Of a stretch of 6,831 nt of DNA, positions 1-6,769 are shown in pieces. The notes under the pieces are model-generated. The model was not told the origin of the DNA and searched no databases. It saw only the letters and a list, made by a program, of their open reading frames with translations. A program made the position numbers and the translations under genes. This stretch comes from an uncultured Rikenellaceae bacterium. GTDB taxonomy: Bacteria; Bacteroidota; Bacteroidia; Bacteroidales; Rikenellaceae. The stretch lies in assembly GCA_947074135.1 (NCBI GenBank), contig CAMTOL010000126.1, positions 1 to 6,831 on the forward strand. Reading direction: 5' to 3'. Every line of letters starts with the position of its first letter. The first letter of the stretch is position 1.

Positions 1-10
1 GTTGATTTGA

Positions 11-589
11 CGTATTATTAATGGGGGCCACGCAGTCGCGTCACACTCTTACGGCCACACTACTTTCAGCAAGGGGTACTACGAACTTTCGAAAGATGCG
101 TTTGAAGCTATTACTGGTGTGGAAGTCGTTGGTTATCGTTGGCCACGAATGGCTAGGGCCTATAGCGAAGGATTAGCTCGTGCAGGGTATCAGTACGACA
201 GCTCGACTAATCCTTGTTGGTTACCTGGTAAATACAATAACTTCAAAGCGGAGAGAGGAGTATATAAAGTTGGGAGTATTACAGAGATTCCTGCTTCCGT
301 TTCTACATCACTACGTATTCCACTATTTTGGTTATCACTCCATCTGTTACCACTACAAATATATGAGTGGTTGTGCGTAAAATCAATCAAAAAAACAGGT
401 TTTCTTAACATCTACTTCCACCCCTGGGAATTTTCGGAGTACATACATAACAAAGAGCTAAAAATTCCGTTTTATATTCGTCGTAATGCAGGAGAGCCAT
501 TGGTTACACGTTTAGCGCGTATTATTGCGATATTGAAAGAGCGAGGCTACGACTTTGGAACGATGCGAGAGTTAGTAAATAATAATTAG
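11..589 (+). CDS. Polysaccharide deacetylase family protein (NodB-like with DUF3473-like C-terminus), 5' partial and interrupted
   Basis: This is the C-terminal part of a NodB-type carbohydrate deacetylase, a family that removes N- or O-acetyl groups from cell-wall or exported polysaccharides. The frame read back from the TAG at 587-589 gives GGHAVASHSYGH at about 23-58. This is the HxxxH metal-binding motif of the family. It is followed by VVGYRWPR (about 122-145), which corresponds to the usual GYRxP segment, then YDSS and NPCWLPG. Later come LFWLSLHLLPL and YFHPWEF (around 411-434), then a closing RLARIIAILKERGYDFGTMREL block. This order matches deacetylases with a DUF3473-type C-terminal region. 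The first catalytic Asp motif lies outside the window. An in-frame TGA at 8-10 stops the frame, although bases 1-9 read VDL in frame 1, as expected just upstream of this motif. That points to a frameshift near position 10, either a real lesion or an edge or assembly error. Internal starts (GTG 119, ATG 149) would remove the HxxxH motif and are unlikely. The next gene begins 18 bases downstream. Family call is firm; intactness and substrate are not. Confidence 0.82.
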   Translation, partial: RIINGGHAVASHSYGHTTFSKGYYELSKDAFEAITGVEVVGYRWPRMARAYSEGLARAGYQYDSSTNPCWLPGKYNNFKAERGVYKVGSITEIPASVSTSLRIPLFWLSLHLLPLQIYEWLCVKSIKKTGFLNIYFHPWEFSEYIHNKELKIPFYIRRNAGEPLVTRLARIIAILKERGYDFGTMRELVNNN

Positions 590-607
590 TCAAAAATAGA
601 AGAACAA

Positions 608-1303
608 ATGATTTGGAATGATAGTTTTATTCTGCTAATCGCAGTAGGTGTGATTGGTATGATAGTTCAGATGAAGCTGCAAAGTGTATTTTCAAAATAC
701 TCAAAAGTGCGCTTCACTGATGGTATGACAGGCAAAGATGTTGCCGAAAAGATGCTTCGCGACAATGGCATCTACGATGTGAAAGTTACTCACGTTGCTG
801 GTCGATTGACCGACCACTATAACCCTGCAACTAAGATAGTTAACCTTTCGGACTCGGTCTATAACTCAAATTCGGTAGCTGCGGCGGCAGTTGCGGCACA
901 CGAGTGCGGACACGCTGTCCAACACGCCGTAGGTTATGCTCCTCTCAAACTACGCTCTGCACTTGTGCCGATTACTCAGTTTTCGTCACAGTGGGCATTT
1001 CTATTCCTCTTTGGGGGTATAGCATTGATGTATTGGGCAAATATTCCTGAACTATTTTGGATATTCTGGGTAGGTATCGGTATGTTAGTAGTAGCGGCTC
1101 TATTTTCGATAATCACACTGCCAGTTGAGTACAATGCTTCACGCCGCGCTCTTGCTTGGTTAGAAAATCAACATTTGGTGACTCGCGAACAACAAGGACA
1201 AGCTAAAGAGGCTCTGATGTGGGCAGCTCGTACCTATTTAGTGGCTGCAATCTCGGCTATTACAATGATTATCTACTACTTAGGCTTTGCTCGTAGAGAT
1301 TAA
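608..1303 (+). CDS. YugP-type membrane zinc metallopeptidase (Zn_peptidase_2 family)
   Basis: This is a 231-residue integral-membrane protein of the YugP/neutral zinc metallopeptidase family, whose physiological substrate is unknown. Residues 5-22 form an N-terminal hydrophobic helix. A soluble segment with TGKDVAEKMLRDNGIYDVKV and DHYNPATKIVNLSDSVY (about 69-85) follows, as is typical of the family. The zinc-binding HExxH-type motif is HECGH at residues 98-102, within AVAAHECGHAVQH. Two hydrophobic helices lie at about 125-145 and 147-170. Next comes LPVEYNASRRAL (171-182), whose Glu174 is my candidate for the third metal ligand by analogy with related peptidases. A last helix lies at about 208-226. 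The length is normal for the family. ATG at 608 follows an A-rich leader without a clear Shine-Dalgarno site, which is usual in this phylum. The 18-base gap to the deacetylase suggests shared transcription. Family is confident; function is not known. Confidence 0.92.
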   Translation: MIWNDSFILLIAVGVIGMIVQMKLQSVFSKYSKVRFTDGMTGKDVAEKMLRDNGIYDVKVTHVAGRLTDHYNPATKIVNLSDSVYNSNSVAAAAVAAHECGHAVQHAVGYAPLKLRSALVPITQFSSQWAFLFLFGGIALMYWANIPELFWIFWVGIGMLVVAALFSIITLPVEYNASRRALAWLENQHLVTREQQGQAKEALMWAARTYLVAAISAITMIIYYLGFARRD

Positions 1304-1353
1304 AACAAACTAACACAACAGAGTCCTAAGTTTTTTCTGCAACTCAACGCACT

Positions 1354-2541
1354 ATGCAAACAATACCACACATAAAACTAAAAAAAGGTAAAGAAGAGTC
1401 ACTCCTCAGACGACACCCTTGGGTGTTTTCAGGAGCAATAGCCCAAGCATCAGGCGAGATTGAAGAGGGAGATTTGGTCGATATCTTCGACTCAAAATCC
1501 ACCTTTATTGCTCGAGGCATCAGCGCTACTGGCTCAATTGCTGTGCGTGTATTGACTTTTGAACAAGAGGACATTAACGCCGAGTGGTGGAAACGCAAAA
1601 TTGGAGAGGCTCTAAAACTTCGCCAAAGATTAGGACTTGTAGGTAACCCTCAAACCAACTGTTACCGACTCATTCACGGCGAAGGCGACAACTTGCCTGG
1701 CTTAGTGGTCGATATATATGGCTCAACTGCCGTAATGCAGGCTCACGCCGTAGGGATTTACCTCCACCGAGAGGAGATAGCCAAAGCAATAGCCGAAGTT
1801 GTCGGTGTCAGTGCAGTCTATGACAAAAGTAGCACAACAATACCCTTTGACAGCGGACTCGAAATTCACGACTGTTATCTCATCGGCTCTCACCCAACCG
1901 ACACCATAGTAGAGAGTGGCATAAAACTTCAATCGGCGTGGGAAGGTGGTCAGAAGACAGGCTTTTTCATCGACCAGCGTGAAAATAGAGAGCTACTTCG
2001 TCACTACGCCAATGGCAAACGTGTACTAAACACTTTCTGTTACACTGGTGGTTTCTCACTAGCTGCCATTGCTGGCGGTGCGGTGTTGGTCGATTCGGTT
2101 GATAGCTCTGCACGTGCAATCGAACTATGTACTGAGAACATCAAAAACAACTTCTCAAAATCGAAGGTCGAACATAACGAAATTACAACCGATGCGCTGG
2201 AGTTTGTGCGCACAATGCCTCACGATAAATACGACCTCATAGTGCTCGACCCACCTGCATTTGCTAAACATCGTGGCGCACTCCATAACGCACTTCAGGC
2301 TTACAAACGACTCAATGCAGCCGCAATTCGAAGTGCCGCTAGTGGCACTATACTCTTTACCTTTAGCTGTTCGCAAGCCGTTAGCAAGGAGCAATTCCGC
2401 ACTGCTGTCTTTAGCGGTGCAGCCATCGCAGGTCGCAATGTTCGGATTTTGCACTTTTTATCGCAACCCGCTGACCACCCAATCAATATCTATCACCCAG
2501 AGGGTGAATATCTCAAAGGTCTAGTCCTCTACATCGAGTAG
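1354..2541 (+). CDS. rlmI: RlmI-like class I SAM-dependent rRNA (cytosine-C5) methyltransferase
   Basis: This 395-residue cytoplasmic enzyme probably methylates C5 of a cytosine in 23S rRNA (C1962 in E. coli) using S-adenosylmethionine. Residues about 5-75 form the N-terminal PUA-type RNA-binding domain, including RRHPWVFSGAI and EGDLVDIFD. A linker domain with NCYRLIHGEGDNLPGLVVD (102-120) follows. The Rossmann methyltransferase part begins near GQKTGFFIDQR (199-209). The SAM-binding motif I is VLNTFCYTGGFSL (224-236) and the acidic residue at the end of strand 2 is in DSVDSS. Motif IV is DLIVLDPPAFAK (294-305). The expected catalytic cysteine is Cys339 in FTFSCS, and the C-terminus carries the characteristic DHPINIYHPEGEYLKGL (374-390). 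All expected elements are present and the length matches RlmI. It lies 50 bases after the metallopeptidase gene. A weak TAAGTTTT element at 1327-1334 differs from the -7 consensus by one base and is not convincing. The exact target base is inferred from homology; a related paralogue acting on another site cannot be excluded. Confidence 0.93.
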   Translation: MQTIPHIKLKKGKEESLLRRHPWVFSGAIAQASGEIEEGDLVDIFDSKSTFIARGISATGSIAVRVLTFEQEDINAEWWKRKIGEALKLRQRLGLVGNPQTNCYRLIHGEGDNLPGLVVDIYGSTAVMQAHAVGIYLHREEIAKAIAEVVGVSAVYDKSSTTIPFDSGLEIHDCYLIGSHPTDTIVESGIKLQSAWEGGQKTGFFIDQRENRELLRHYANGKRVLNTFCYTGGFSLAAIAGGAVLVDSVDSSARAIELCTENIKNNFSKSKVEHNEITTDALEFVRTMPHDKYDLIVLDPPAFAKHRGALHNALQAYKRLNAAAIRSAASGTILFTFSCSQAVSKEQFRTAVFSGAAIAGRNVRILHFLSQPADHPINIYHPEGEYLKGLVLYIE

Positions 2542-2617
2542 CACAGACAGAGTACTGAACTGACACGTACAGAGAAGTTTGGTTTTGAGTTAGAGTCACT
2601 ATAATTATTATTAGTGC

Positions 2618-2658
2618 TTCTATCGCCTTGCGCTCCTTACAAGCGCAATGGGATAGAA
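2618..2658. terminator. Hairpin between convergent genes, possible bidirectional terminator
   Basis: TTCTATC (2618-2624) pairs with GATAGAA (2652-2658), and TTGCGCT (2628-2634) pairs with AGCGCAA (2642-2648). The two helices are separated by a 3x3 internal region containing one further C-G pair, and the loop is seven bases. It lies 76 bases after the rlmI stop and just beyond the stop of the convergent gene at 2664. Neither side has a proper U-tract, so termination is inferred from position and stem strength. A weaker CACTA/TAGTG stem lies immediately to the left (2597-2601 with 2612-2616). The rest of 2542-2663 shows nothing else recognisable. Confidence 0.55.
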
Positions 2659-2663
2659 ACTCC

Positions 2664-4553
2664 CTACTCTACCGTAAAGTTGGCTTTTGCACTGACTATC
2701 TCCCCATTTGGAGTTACACCCTCAGCAAGAACTACATAATTGCCTACAACATCAGAACTCCAGATGCTACAAGAAGTCTTATTATTAATCACATCGACTG
2801 TCGCATTCCAAACCAGTGTAGCTCTTTCATCTCGTCGAGTTGCGCTACCTTTTGTCGAATAATCGACAGCAGGATATATCTCTAAAGAGGATACTACTCC
2901 TAAATTCTTGCCAATTTTATCACTCTTCTCTTTGAGTGGCTCGATACCTTTCTTTAACGAAGTAATCTCAATAACGCCTACATTGTTAAAGCCCGTATAT
3001 TTTTGAATATCAACCAAACTTGTAGAGATATTAATTTTCTCGACATTTGCAGGCAATATATTGTCAAGCACGTTAATATTTGTTCCGAGTATTGCGCCAT
3101 CAAGTACAATTAAGGCTCCAGTCTGAGAATTCACTGAATTTCGAGTCCCAGGAAATACAATAATATTGCCATCAATATCGAATGAACGTATAGATCTAAG
3201 CAACTGAATCATATTTGTATAGCTTGCATAATAGAAATTATCGGGAATTTTATCGAGCGGCACTTCAAACACCGAATTATCCTTAATATCTTTATTGTCA
3301 ATTCCATAGAAATTCTTAAGCACATACTTTTTCACATCAATCGAGAAATCTTTGTCAAGAGCAATTTTAAATCTCTTTGCATCGCTTCTTTGTTCGAGCG
3401 CAATATTAAAATCATCGCTTGTAGCATTATCAATAGGCACATAAAATCTACCATCTTTATCTGTGACAACCGCTGTAAAATCTCTATTACTCTTATTGAG
3501 AATATTTACTGTCACATCAGGTGCTGGGTTTCCATCTTTTGTCACTATACCTCCAATAGAGGCTGCGTGTTGAGCTGTTCTATGCGTATCAACTTTTGTA
3601 ATATTGTTCCAATCAAAATCATTGTACGCAACATTTGTCATATATTCACCCAACGACTGTTGACTCTTATCCTCTTTAATCGCCCCTATAAATAGAGTTT
3701 TGAACTCTATCGACGAGTTGACATCAATTTGAGCTTTAAGCTCTGCTCTAGTGGGGATACTTAGTTTATCAACTGAGAGTTCGGTTGGCAGTAACGAACG
3801 ATTGCGCAAAGCCACACCTTGGCTAATAATCTCAAAATCTTGAGTTAAGAGTGCCAAATAGAGCGGTGCCAATGGAATCTCGGAACTAGGCACAGCAAAG
3901 CTCAGAGAGTTCTGAAGCGTGATAGGGTTTACAGCCACAATCTCTCCTCGAGATATTGCTACAAAATAGACCTCTTTGCCTACTAATGCTTCTGGAGCTG
4001 AAACACTGAAGATAACTCTTTCACCCGACAATCTAGCCGAAACGTGAGCCGAATAGCTCTTAACTTGAGGTGCTGCAACTGAGCCTACAACCTTTTGTAA
4101 CTCATCCGCTCTTTTACCCTCAACAGTAATTGTTTTGTAAAACACTTTATCTACACAATCGGTAGCCACATTAGATGGATAAGCCACTAGAAGATACTCT
4201 CCCAATGGGGTGTTCTTGGCAATAGTTACAGACCCACAAGCTACTGCATTCTCAATTTCGAACTTGCCTCCACAAATTTCGCTACCATCTCTACCGAGAA
4301 GCTTAACAATGAGCAACTTACTATCCACACTAAATGTTTTAGAAAAATTATCATAAACAAATGCAGTAAACCATACTCTATCGCCAGCCGCATAACGATT
4401 GTCATTCGTTTGTAAATAGCACAATTCATTAGGTTGAGTTGTGGCATAAGTTTCAACCTTAGCGGCTAGCTCGTTGAGAAAGTTTTGACTATTTTGTGCC
4501 GAAACGCTATACGAAATCAGCAGTGCTATAATAAATGAGGCGATTGATTTCAT
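2664..4553 (-). CDS. Secreted MG2-domain protein with carboxypeptidase-regulatory-like and TonB-plug-like domains, no beta-barrel
   Basis: This is a 629-residue exported protein of a Bacteroidota family often annotated as TonB-dependent receptor plug domain protein or MG2 domain protein; its function is not established. Residues 1-19 are a Sec signal peptide (MKSIASFIIALLISYSVSA, cleavage before Gln20), with no lipobox Cys. Residues about 41-145 resemble a macroglobulin MG2 domain: CYLQTNDNRYAAGDRVWFTAFVYD, then LLIVKLLGRDG and PLGEYLLVAYP. A middle region to about 325 has no family I can name. Residues about 331-400 form a carboxypeptidase-regulatory-like fold (GGIVTKDGNPAPDVTVNI, VVTDKDGRFYVPI). 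Residues about 440-535 look like a TonB plug (LIVLDGAILG, NILPANVEKINIS, KYTGFNNVGVIEITSLKKG). The C-terminal block RRDERATLVWNATVDV to EGVTPNGEIVSAKANFTVE is typical of the family. It has no 22-strand barrel, so it is not a transporter. It seems short compared with relatives as I recall them. The gene lies 59 bases after the PHP phosphodiesterase gene on the same strand and has its own -7-like element. Confidence 0.85.
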   Translation of the reverse strand: MKSIASFIIALLISYSVSAQNSQNFLNELAAKVETYATTQPNELCYLQTNDNRYAAGDRVWFTAFVYDNFSKTFSVDSKLLIVKLLGRDGSEICGGKFEIENAVACGSVTIAKNTPLGEYLLVAYPSNVATDCVDKVFYKTITVEGKRADELQKVVGSVAAPQVKSYSAHVSARLSGERVIFSVSAPEALVGKEVYFVAISRGEIVAVNPITLQNSLSFAVPSSEIPLAPLYLALLTQDFEIISQGVALRNRSLLPTELSVDKLSIPTRAELKAQIDVNSSIEFKTLFIGAIKEDKSQQSLGEYMTNVAYNDFDWNNITKVDTHRTAQHAASIGGIVTKDGNPAPDVTVNILNKSNRDFTAVVTDKDGRFYVPIDNATSDDFNIALEQRSDAKRFKIALDKDFSIDVKKYVLKNFYGIDNKDIKDNSVFEVPLDKIPDNFYYASYTNMIQLLRSIRSFDIDGNIIVFPGTRNSVNSQTGALIVLDGAILGTNINVLDNILPANVEKINISTSLVDIQKYTGFNNVGVIEITSLKKGIEPLKEKSDKIGKNLGVVSSLEIYPAVDYSTKGSATRRDERATLVWNATVDVINNKTSCSIWSSDVVGNYVVLAEGVTPNGEIVSAKANFTVE

Positions 4554-4584
4554 AGTTTTTTGGGATTAAGTTTGTTAACATCTA

Positions 4585-4592
4585 CAAAACTA
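4585..4592 (-). promoter_or_regulatory. Candidate Bacteroidota -7 promoter element (TAGTTTTG)
   Basis: The minus strand reads TAGTTTTG here, a perfect match to the Bacteroidota -7 consensus TAnnTTTG, 31 bases upstream of the ATG of the MG2-type gene. A TTTG lies 13 bases further upstream, closer than the usual spacing of about 19-21, so the -33 element is not supported. The site would allow transcription of the MG2-type gene independently of the upstream PHP gene, with a leader of about 25 bases. Confidence 0.45.
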
Positions 4593-4612
4593 ATAAAAAA
4601 TTCCACAAATTC

Positions 4613-5653
4613 CTATAGTTCAACTACTAGACTCTTAGTATGCGATGGGTAGAAATTGTAAACTTCAATAGGTTTTTGAGCATTTTTCTCATCAACCATA
4701 ATTGTTTGGTTAGCTTTAATCACTCCAAAGTTTGTAACCCACTCAATATCAGAATTATTAGTAAGTTTATAAGAACCGTTTAGCAACATCTCTTTAATTG
4801 CTGATGCTTTAAAAAATTTTACCAATAGCTCTTCGTTACCTGCAACTTGGTTATTAAACACTGCAAGAGTTCGGCGAGCATTCATTGCACTTCGAACCGA
4901 CTCCAGAGTACGCTCTTTAGCAAAAATAATTGTAAATGGACGACGAACTCCTACTTTATATAGGTCACGAATTGCAGGATGGACATCTGAGGCTGCAATA
5001 GGAGCTAGGTTGTGTTCATTACACCAAGTTGTTGCATATGGGTAGTAATCCTTCTCATTAAACACCTCTACTGCGTGAATTTTTCCCTCTTTTATCCATT
5101 TTGCATTTATTGGATTGAAATCGCAGATATTATCAGGCCACCCCGGATGGTTCCAAGTTACAAAAGCACCTTGACGAACCGCCTCATTAACGGCATCTTC
5201 CATCTTTTCAGTATCGAAAGGGTTTGCATCATTGATAAAAAGCATATTGAGGTGACCTCCCTCGCTCTTTGCACGAGTCATCTCACAGGCACGAATCAAC
5301 AAAATATCACGTTTCTCGGCTGTCGGTTTAGCAATAATGTACGAGGCATTATGGTCTGATTTTAGGTAACCATTATGAGGACGGTATTCTATATGGTCGG
5401 TCATAGCAACTATATCTAATCCATCTCTCCAAGCCTCATCGATACGAACGGTAGGCCACACCGCACCGTCAGAAAGGAGTGTATGTACGTGTAAATCAGC
5501 CTTTAATGGCAGTAATCCATCAACTTGAGGTAGGTTAATTTCGGTTCGTGCATAGTTATCCAAGATATCGTTTTCTACTTTATCGACATTTTGAGCCGAT
5601 GCCCCCAGTGAAAGCAGTGCACAAAGAGTAATTAGCGTAATAGTAGTTCTCAT
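4613..5653 (-). CDS. Secreted PHP-domain phosphodiesterase, Sb-PDE-like
   Basis: This is an exported metal-dependent hydrolase of the PHP superfamily, resembling proteins annotated as Sb-PDE family phosphodiesterases. These cleave phosphodiesters in tested relatives; the natural substrate here is unknown. I chose the ATG at 5653 (346 residues) over the one at 5695, because MRTTITLITLCALLSLGASA then forms a standard signal peptide cut before Gln21. The likely metal ligands of the active site are all present: His55 and His57 in DLHVHTLLSDG with Asp62, His87 in TDHIEYRP, Glu124 in ACEMT, His134 in GGHLN, His169 in NHPGW, and Asp223 and His225 in SDVHP. WPTVRIDEAWRDGLDIVAMTDHIEYRPHNGY and the later FAKERTLESVRSAMNARRT are hallmarks of this subgroup. 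The C-terminal 70 or so residues look like a small beta-rich extension. The gene lies behind the manA terminator, so it probably has its own promoter, and it may be read into the MG2-type gene 59 bases downstream. Fold and export are confident; the substrate is not known. Confidence 0.9.
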   Translation of the reverse strand: MRTTITLITLCALLSLGASAQNVDKVENDILDNYARTEINLPQVDGLLPLKADLHVHTLLSDGAVWPTVRIDEAWRDGLDIVAMTDHIEYRPHNGYLKSDHNASYIIAKPTAEKRDILLIRACEMTRAKSEGGHLNMLFINDANPFDTEKMEDAVNEAVRQGAFVTWNHPGWPDNICDFNPINAKWIKEGKIHAVEVFNEKDYYPYATTWCNEHNLAPIAASDVHPAIRDLYKVGVRRPFTIIFAKERTLESVRSAMNARRTLAVFNNQVAGNEELLVKFFKASAIKEMLLNGSYKLTNNSDIEWVTNFGVIKANQTIMVDEKNAQKPIEVYNFYPSHTKSLVVEL

Positions 5654-5715
5654 TATTATAGATTTTATAGGTTTTTGTTCTCGATAATTGTTCATCTCAA
5701 GTGAGTCAATCGCAC

Positions 5716-5764
5716 AAAAAAAAGCATATCAAAGATAGTAAAAAATACTAAATCTTTGATATGC
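5716..5764 (-). terminator. Strong intrinsic terminator of manA
   Basis: Left arm 5724-5740 (GCATATCAAAGATAGTA) pairs with right arm 5746-5764 over 17 base pairs, interrupted only by a two-base bulge, around an AAAAA loop. In the minus direction the stem is followed at once by eight U residues (A-run 5716-5723). It begins 21 bases after the manA stop, which makes it a classic rho-independent terminator separating manA from the PHP gene. A TAnnTTTG match (TATCTTTG, minus strand, 5730-5737) sits inside the stem; see findings. Confidence 0.88.
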
Positions 5765-5785
5765 CGATATAAGAAAATATAATCT

Positions 5786-6769
5786 CTAACCCTCTTGTTC
5801 GGGTATCCAAGTAGTAAGAATGTGAGCTGAGCCGCAAATTCGCACCTCGTCAATCGAGGCTGGAACGAGCACCGTTTCTCCCGTTCTCATCACAACCGCT
5901 TCATTGCCGCTACTCTCAATCGTAGCCTCACCCTCCAAACAGATATAGATAGTAAACGAGTCACGATTATAGTAGTTTTGGGTTACAACTCCGTCGAGAA
6001 GCAGTGTCGATGAAGCAAAATATTTGCAGCTCTGCAACTCAATCTCTTGATTGAGAACGGGAGTTTTGGTTACATCGTAATCATTGCGAACTTCGTAGCT
6101 TATAGCATCTAAAGCCAATTCCGTATGCAACTCTCGGCTTTTACCCTCGCTATCGACACGATTAAAGTCATAGACACGATAGGTTACGTCCGACGTCTGT
6201 TGAATTTCAGCAATGAGTATCCCTCGACCAATGGCGTGAATAGTCCCAGCAGGAATAAAAAACACATCACCGCTTTTGACAGGGTATGAACGCAATAATT
6301 TTTCCAATTCACCTCGATTGAGGTACTCCATATACTTAGCCTTATCAACCTCTTGATTGAAACCCAAATACAACTGCGCACCCTCTTCTGCCGAAACTAC
6401 ATACCACATCTCGGTCTTCCCAAATGCTCCGTGCCGCTTTGCCGAGAGTTCGTCGTCGGGGTGGACTTGAATCGAAAGGTTGTCGTTTGCGTCGATTAGT
6501 TTGATAAGCAGAGCAAACTCCTCGCCAAACCTTCGATAAACACTCTCGCCTACCAACTCGTCCATATAAATCTCGATAAGCTCGTTGAGCGAGTTTCCTT
6601 TCAGTCCTCCGTTGCTAACCACCGAAACATCGCCATCGACACCAGACAACTCCCAACTCTCGCCAATCGGCTCTTTGTGTTTTGGTAGTTTGCGACCAAA
6701 ATCGCTCTCTAATTTAGTGCCTCCCCATATTCTCTCTTTATATATCGTCTTAAATTTCAAAGGATACAT
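5786..6769 (-). CDS. manA: Mannose-6-phosphate isomerase, class I (cupin)
   Basis: This cytoplasmic zinc enzyme interconverts mannose 6-phosphate and fructose 6-phosphate, linking mannose use and GDP-mannose or fucose supply to glycolysis. I chose ATG 6769 (327 residues) because family members begin with the PLKFKTIYKERIWGGTKL segment; the ATG at 6826 would add 19 residues with no counterpart. Visible hallmarks are GESWELS (36-42), LSIQVHPDD (98-106) with the zinc ligands Gln101 and His103, KTEMWYV with zinc ligand Glu120, PAGTIHAIG (173-181) with zinc ligand His178, and TYRVYDFNR (196-204) with the catalytic Arg198. The C-terminal cupin (about 245-327) ends in GETVLVPASIDEVRI. The length matches the short Bacillus/Bacteroidota type, not the approximately 390-residue enterobacterial type. 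A strong terminator follows the gene. The upstream gene, if any, is outside the window, and no consensus promoter is visible in the 62 bases before the start. Confidence 0.95.
   Translation of the reverse strand: MYPLKFKTIYKERIWGGTKLESDFGRKLPKHKEPIGESWELSGVDGDVSVVSNGGLKGNSLNELIEIYMDELVGESVYRRFGEEFALLIKLIDANDNLSIQVHPDDELSAKRHGAFGKTEMWYVVSAEEGAQLYLGFNQEVDKAKYMEYLNRGELEKLLRSYPVKSGDVFFIPAGTIHAIGRGILIAEIQQTSDVTYRVYDFNRVDSEGKSRELHTELALDAISYEVRNDYDVTKTPVLNQEIELQSCKYFASSTLLLDGVVTQNYYNRDSFTIYICLEGEATIESSGNEAVVMRTGETVLVPASIDEVRICGSAHILTTWIPEQEG

Noticed and set aside
8..10. TGA in the deacetylase frame as a recoded sense codon (Trp or Sec)
   Set aside because: The complete genes in the window have no in-frame TGA and encode their tryptophans with TGG. 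No Sec insertion context is seen, and a frameshift explains the site better.
21..120. ATG at 21 as a start for the first gene
   Set aside because: It is in a different frame from the HSYGH motif and the rest of the deacetylase, and does not lead into the conserved protein.
2155..2454. Minus-strand open frame of about 99 codons inside rlmI
   Set aside because: It lies wholly within the conserved methyltransferase domain on the other strand and its translation has no recognisable family features. It is a shadow frame.
3390..3695. Plus-strand open frame of about 101 codons inside the MG2-type gene
   Set aside because: It is antisense to a protein with clear domains, its Cys/Ile-rich translation resembles no family I know, and no start context supports it.
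2664..4553. Calling the MG2/plug protein a TonB-dependent receptor
   Set aside because: Only a plug-like segment is present. The protein ends about 95 residues later in a different conserved block, so there is no room for a 22-strand barrel.
5012..5359. Plus-strand open frame of about 115 codons inside the PHP gene
   Set aside because: It is antisense to the part encoding several metal-ligand motifs of the PHP enzyme. It is a shadow frame with no independent support.
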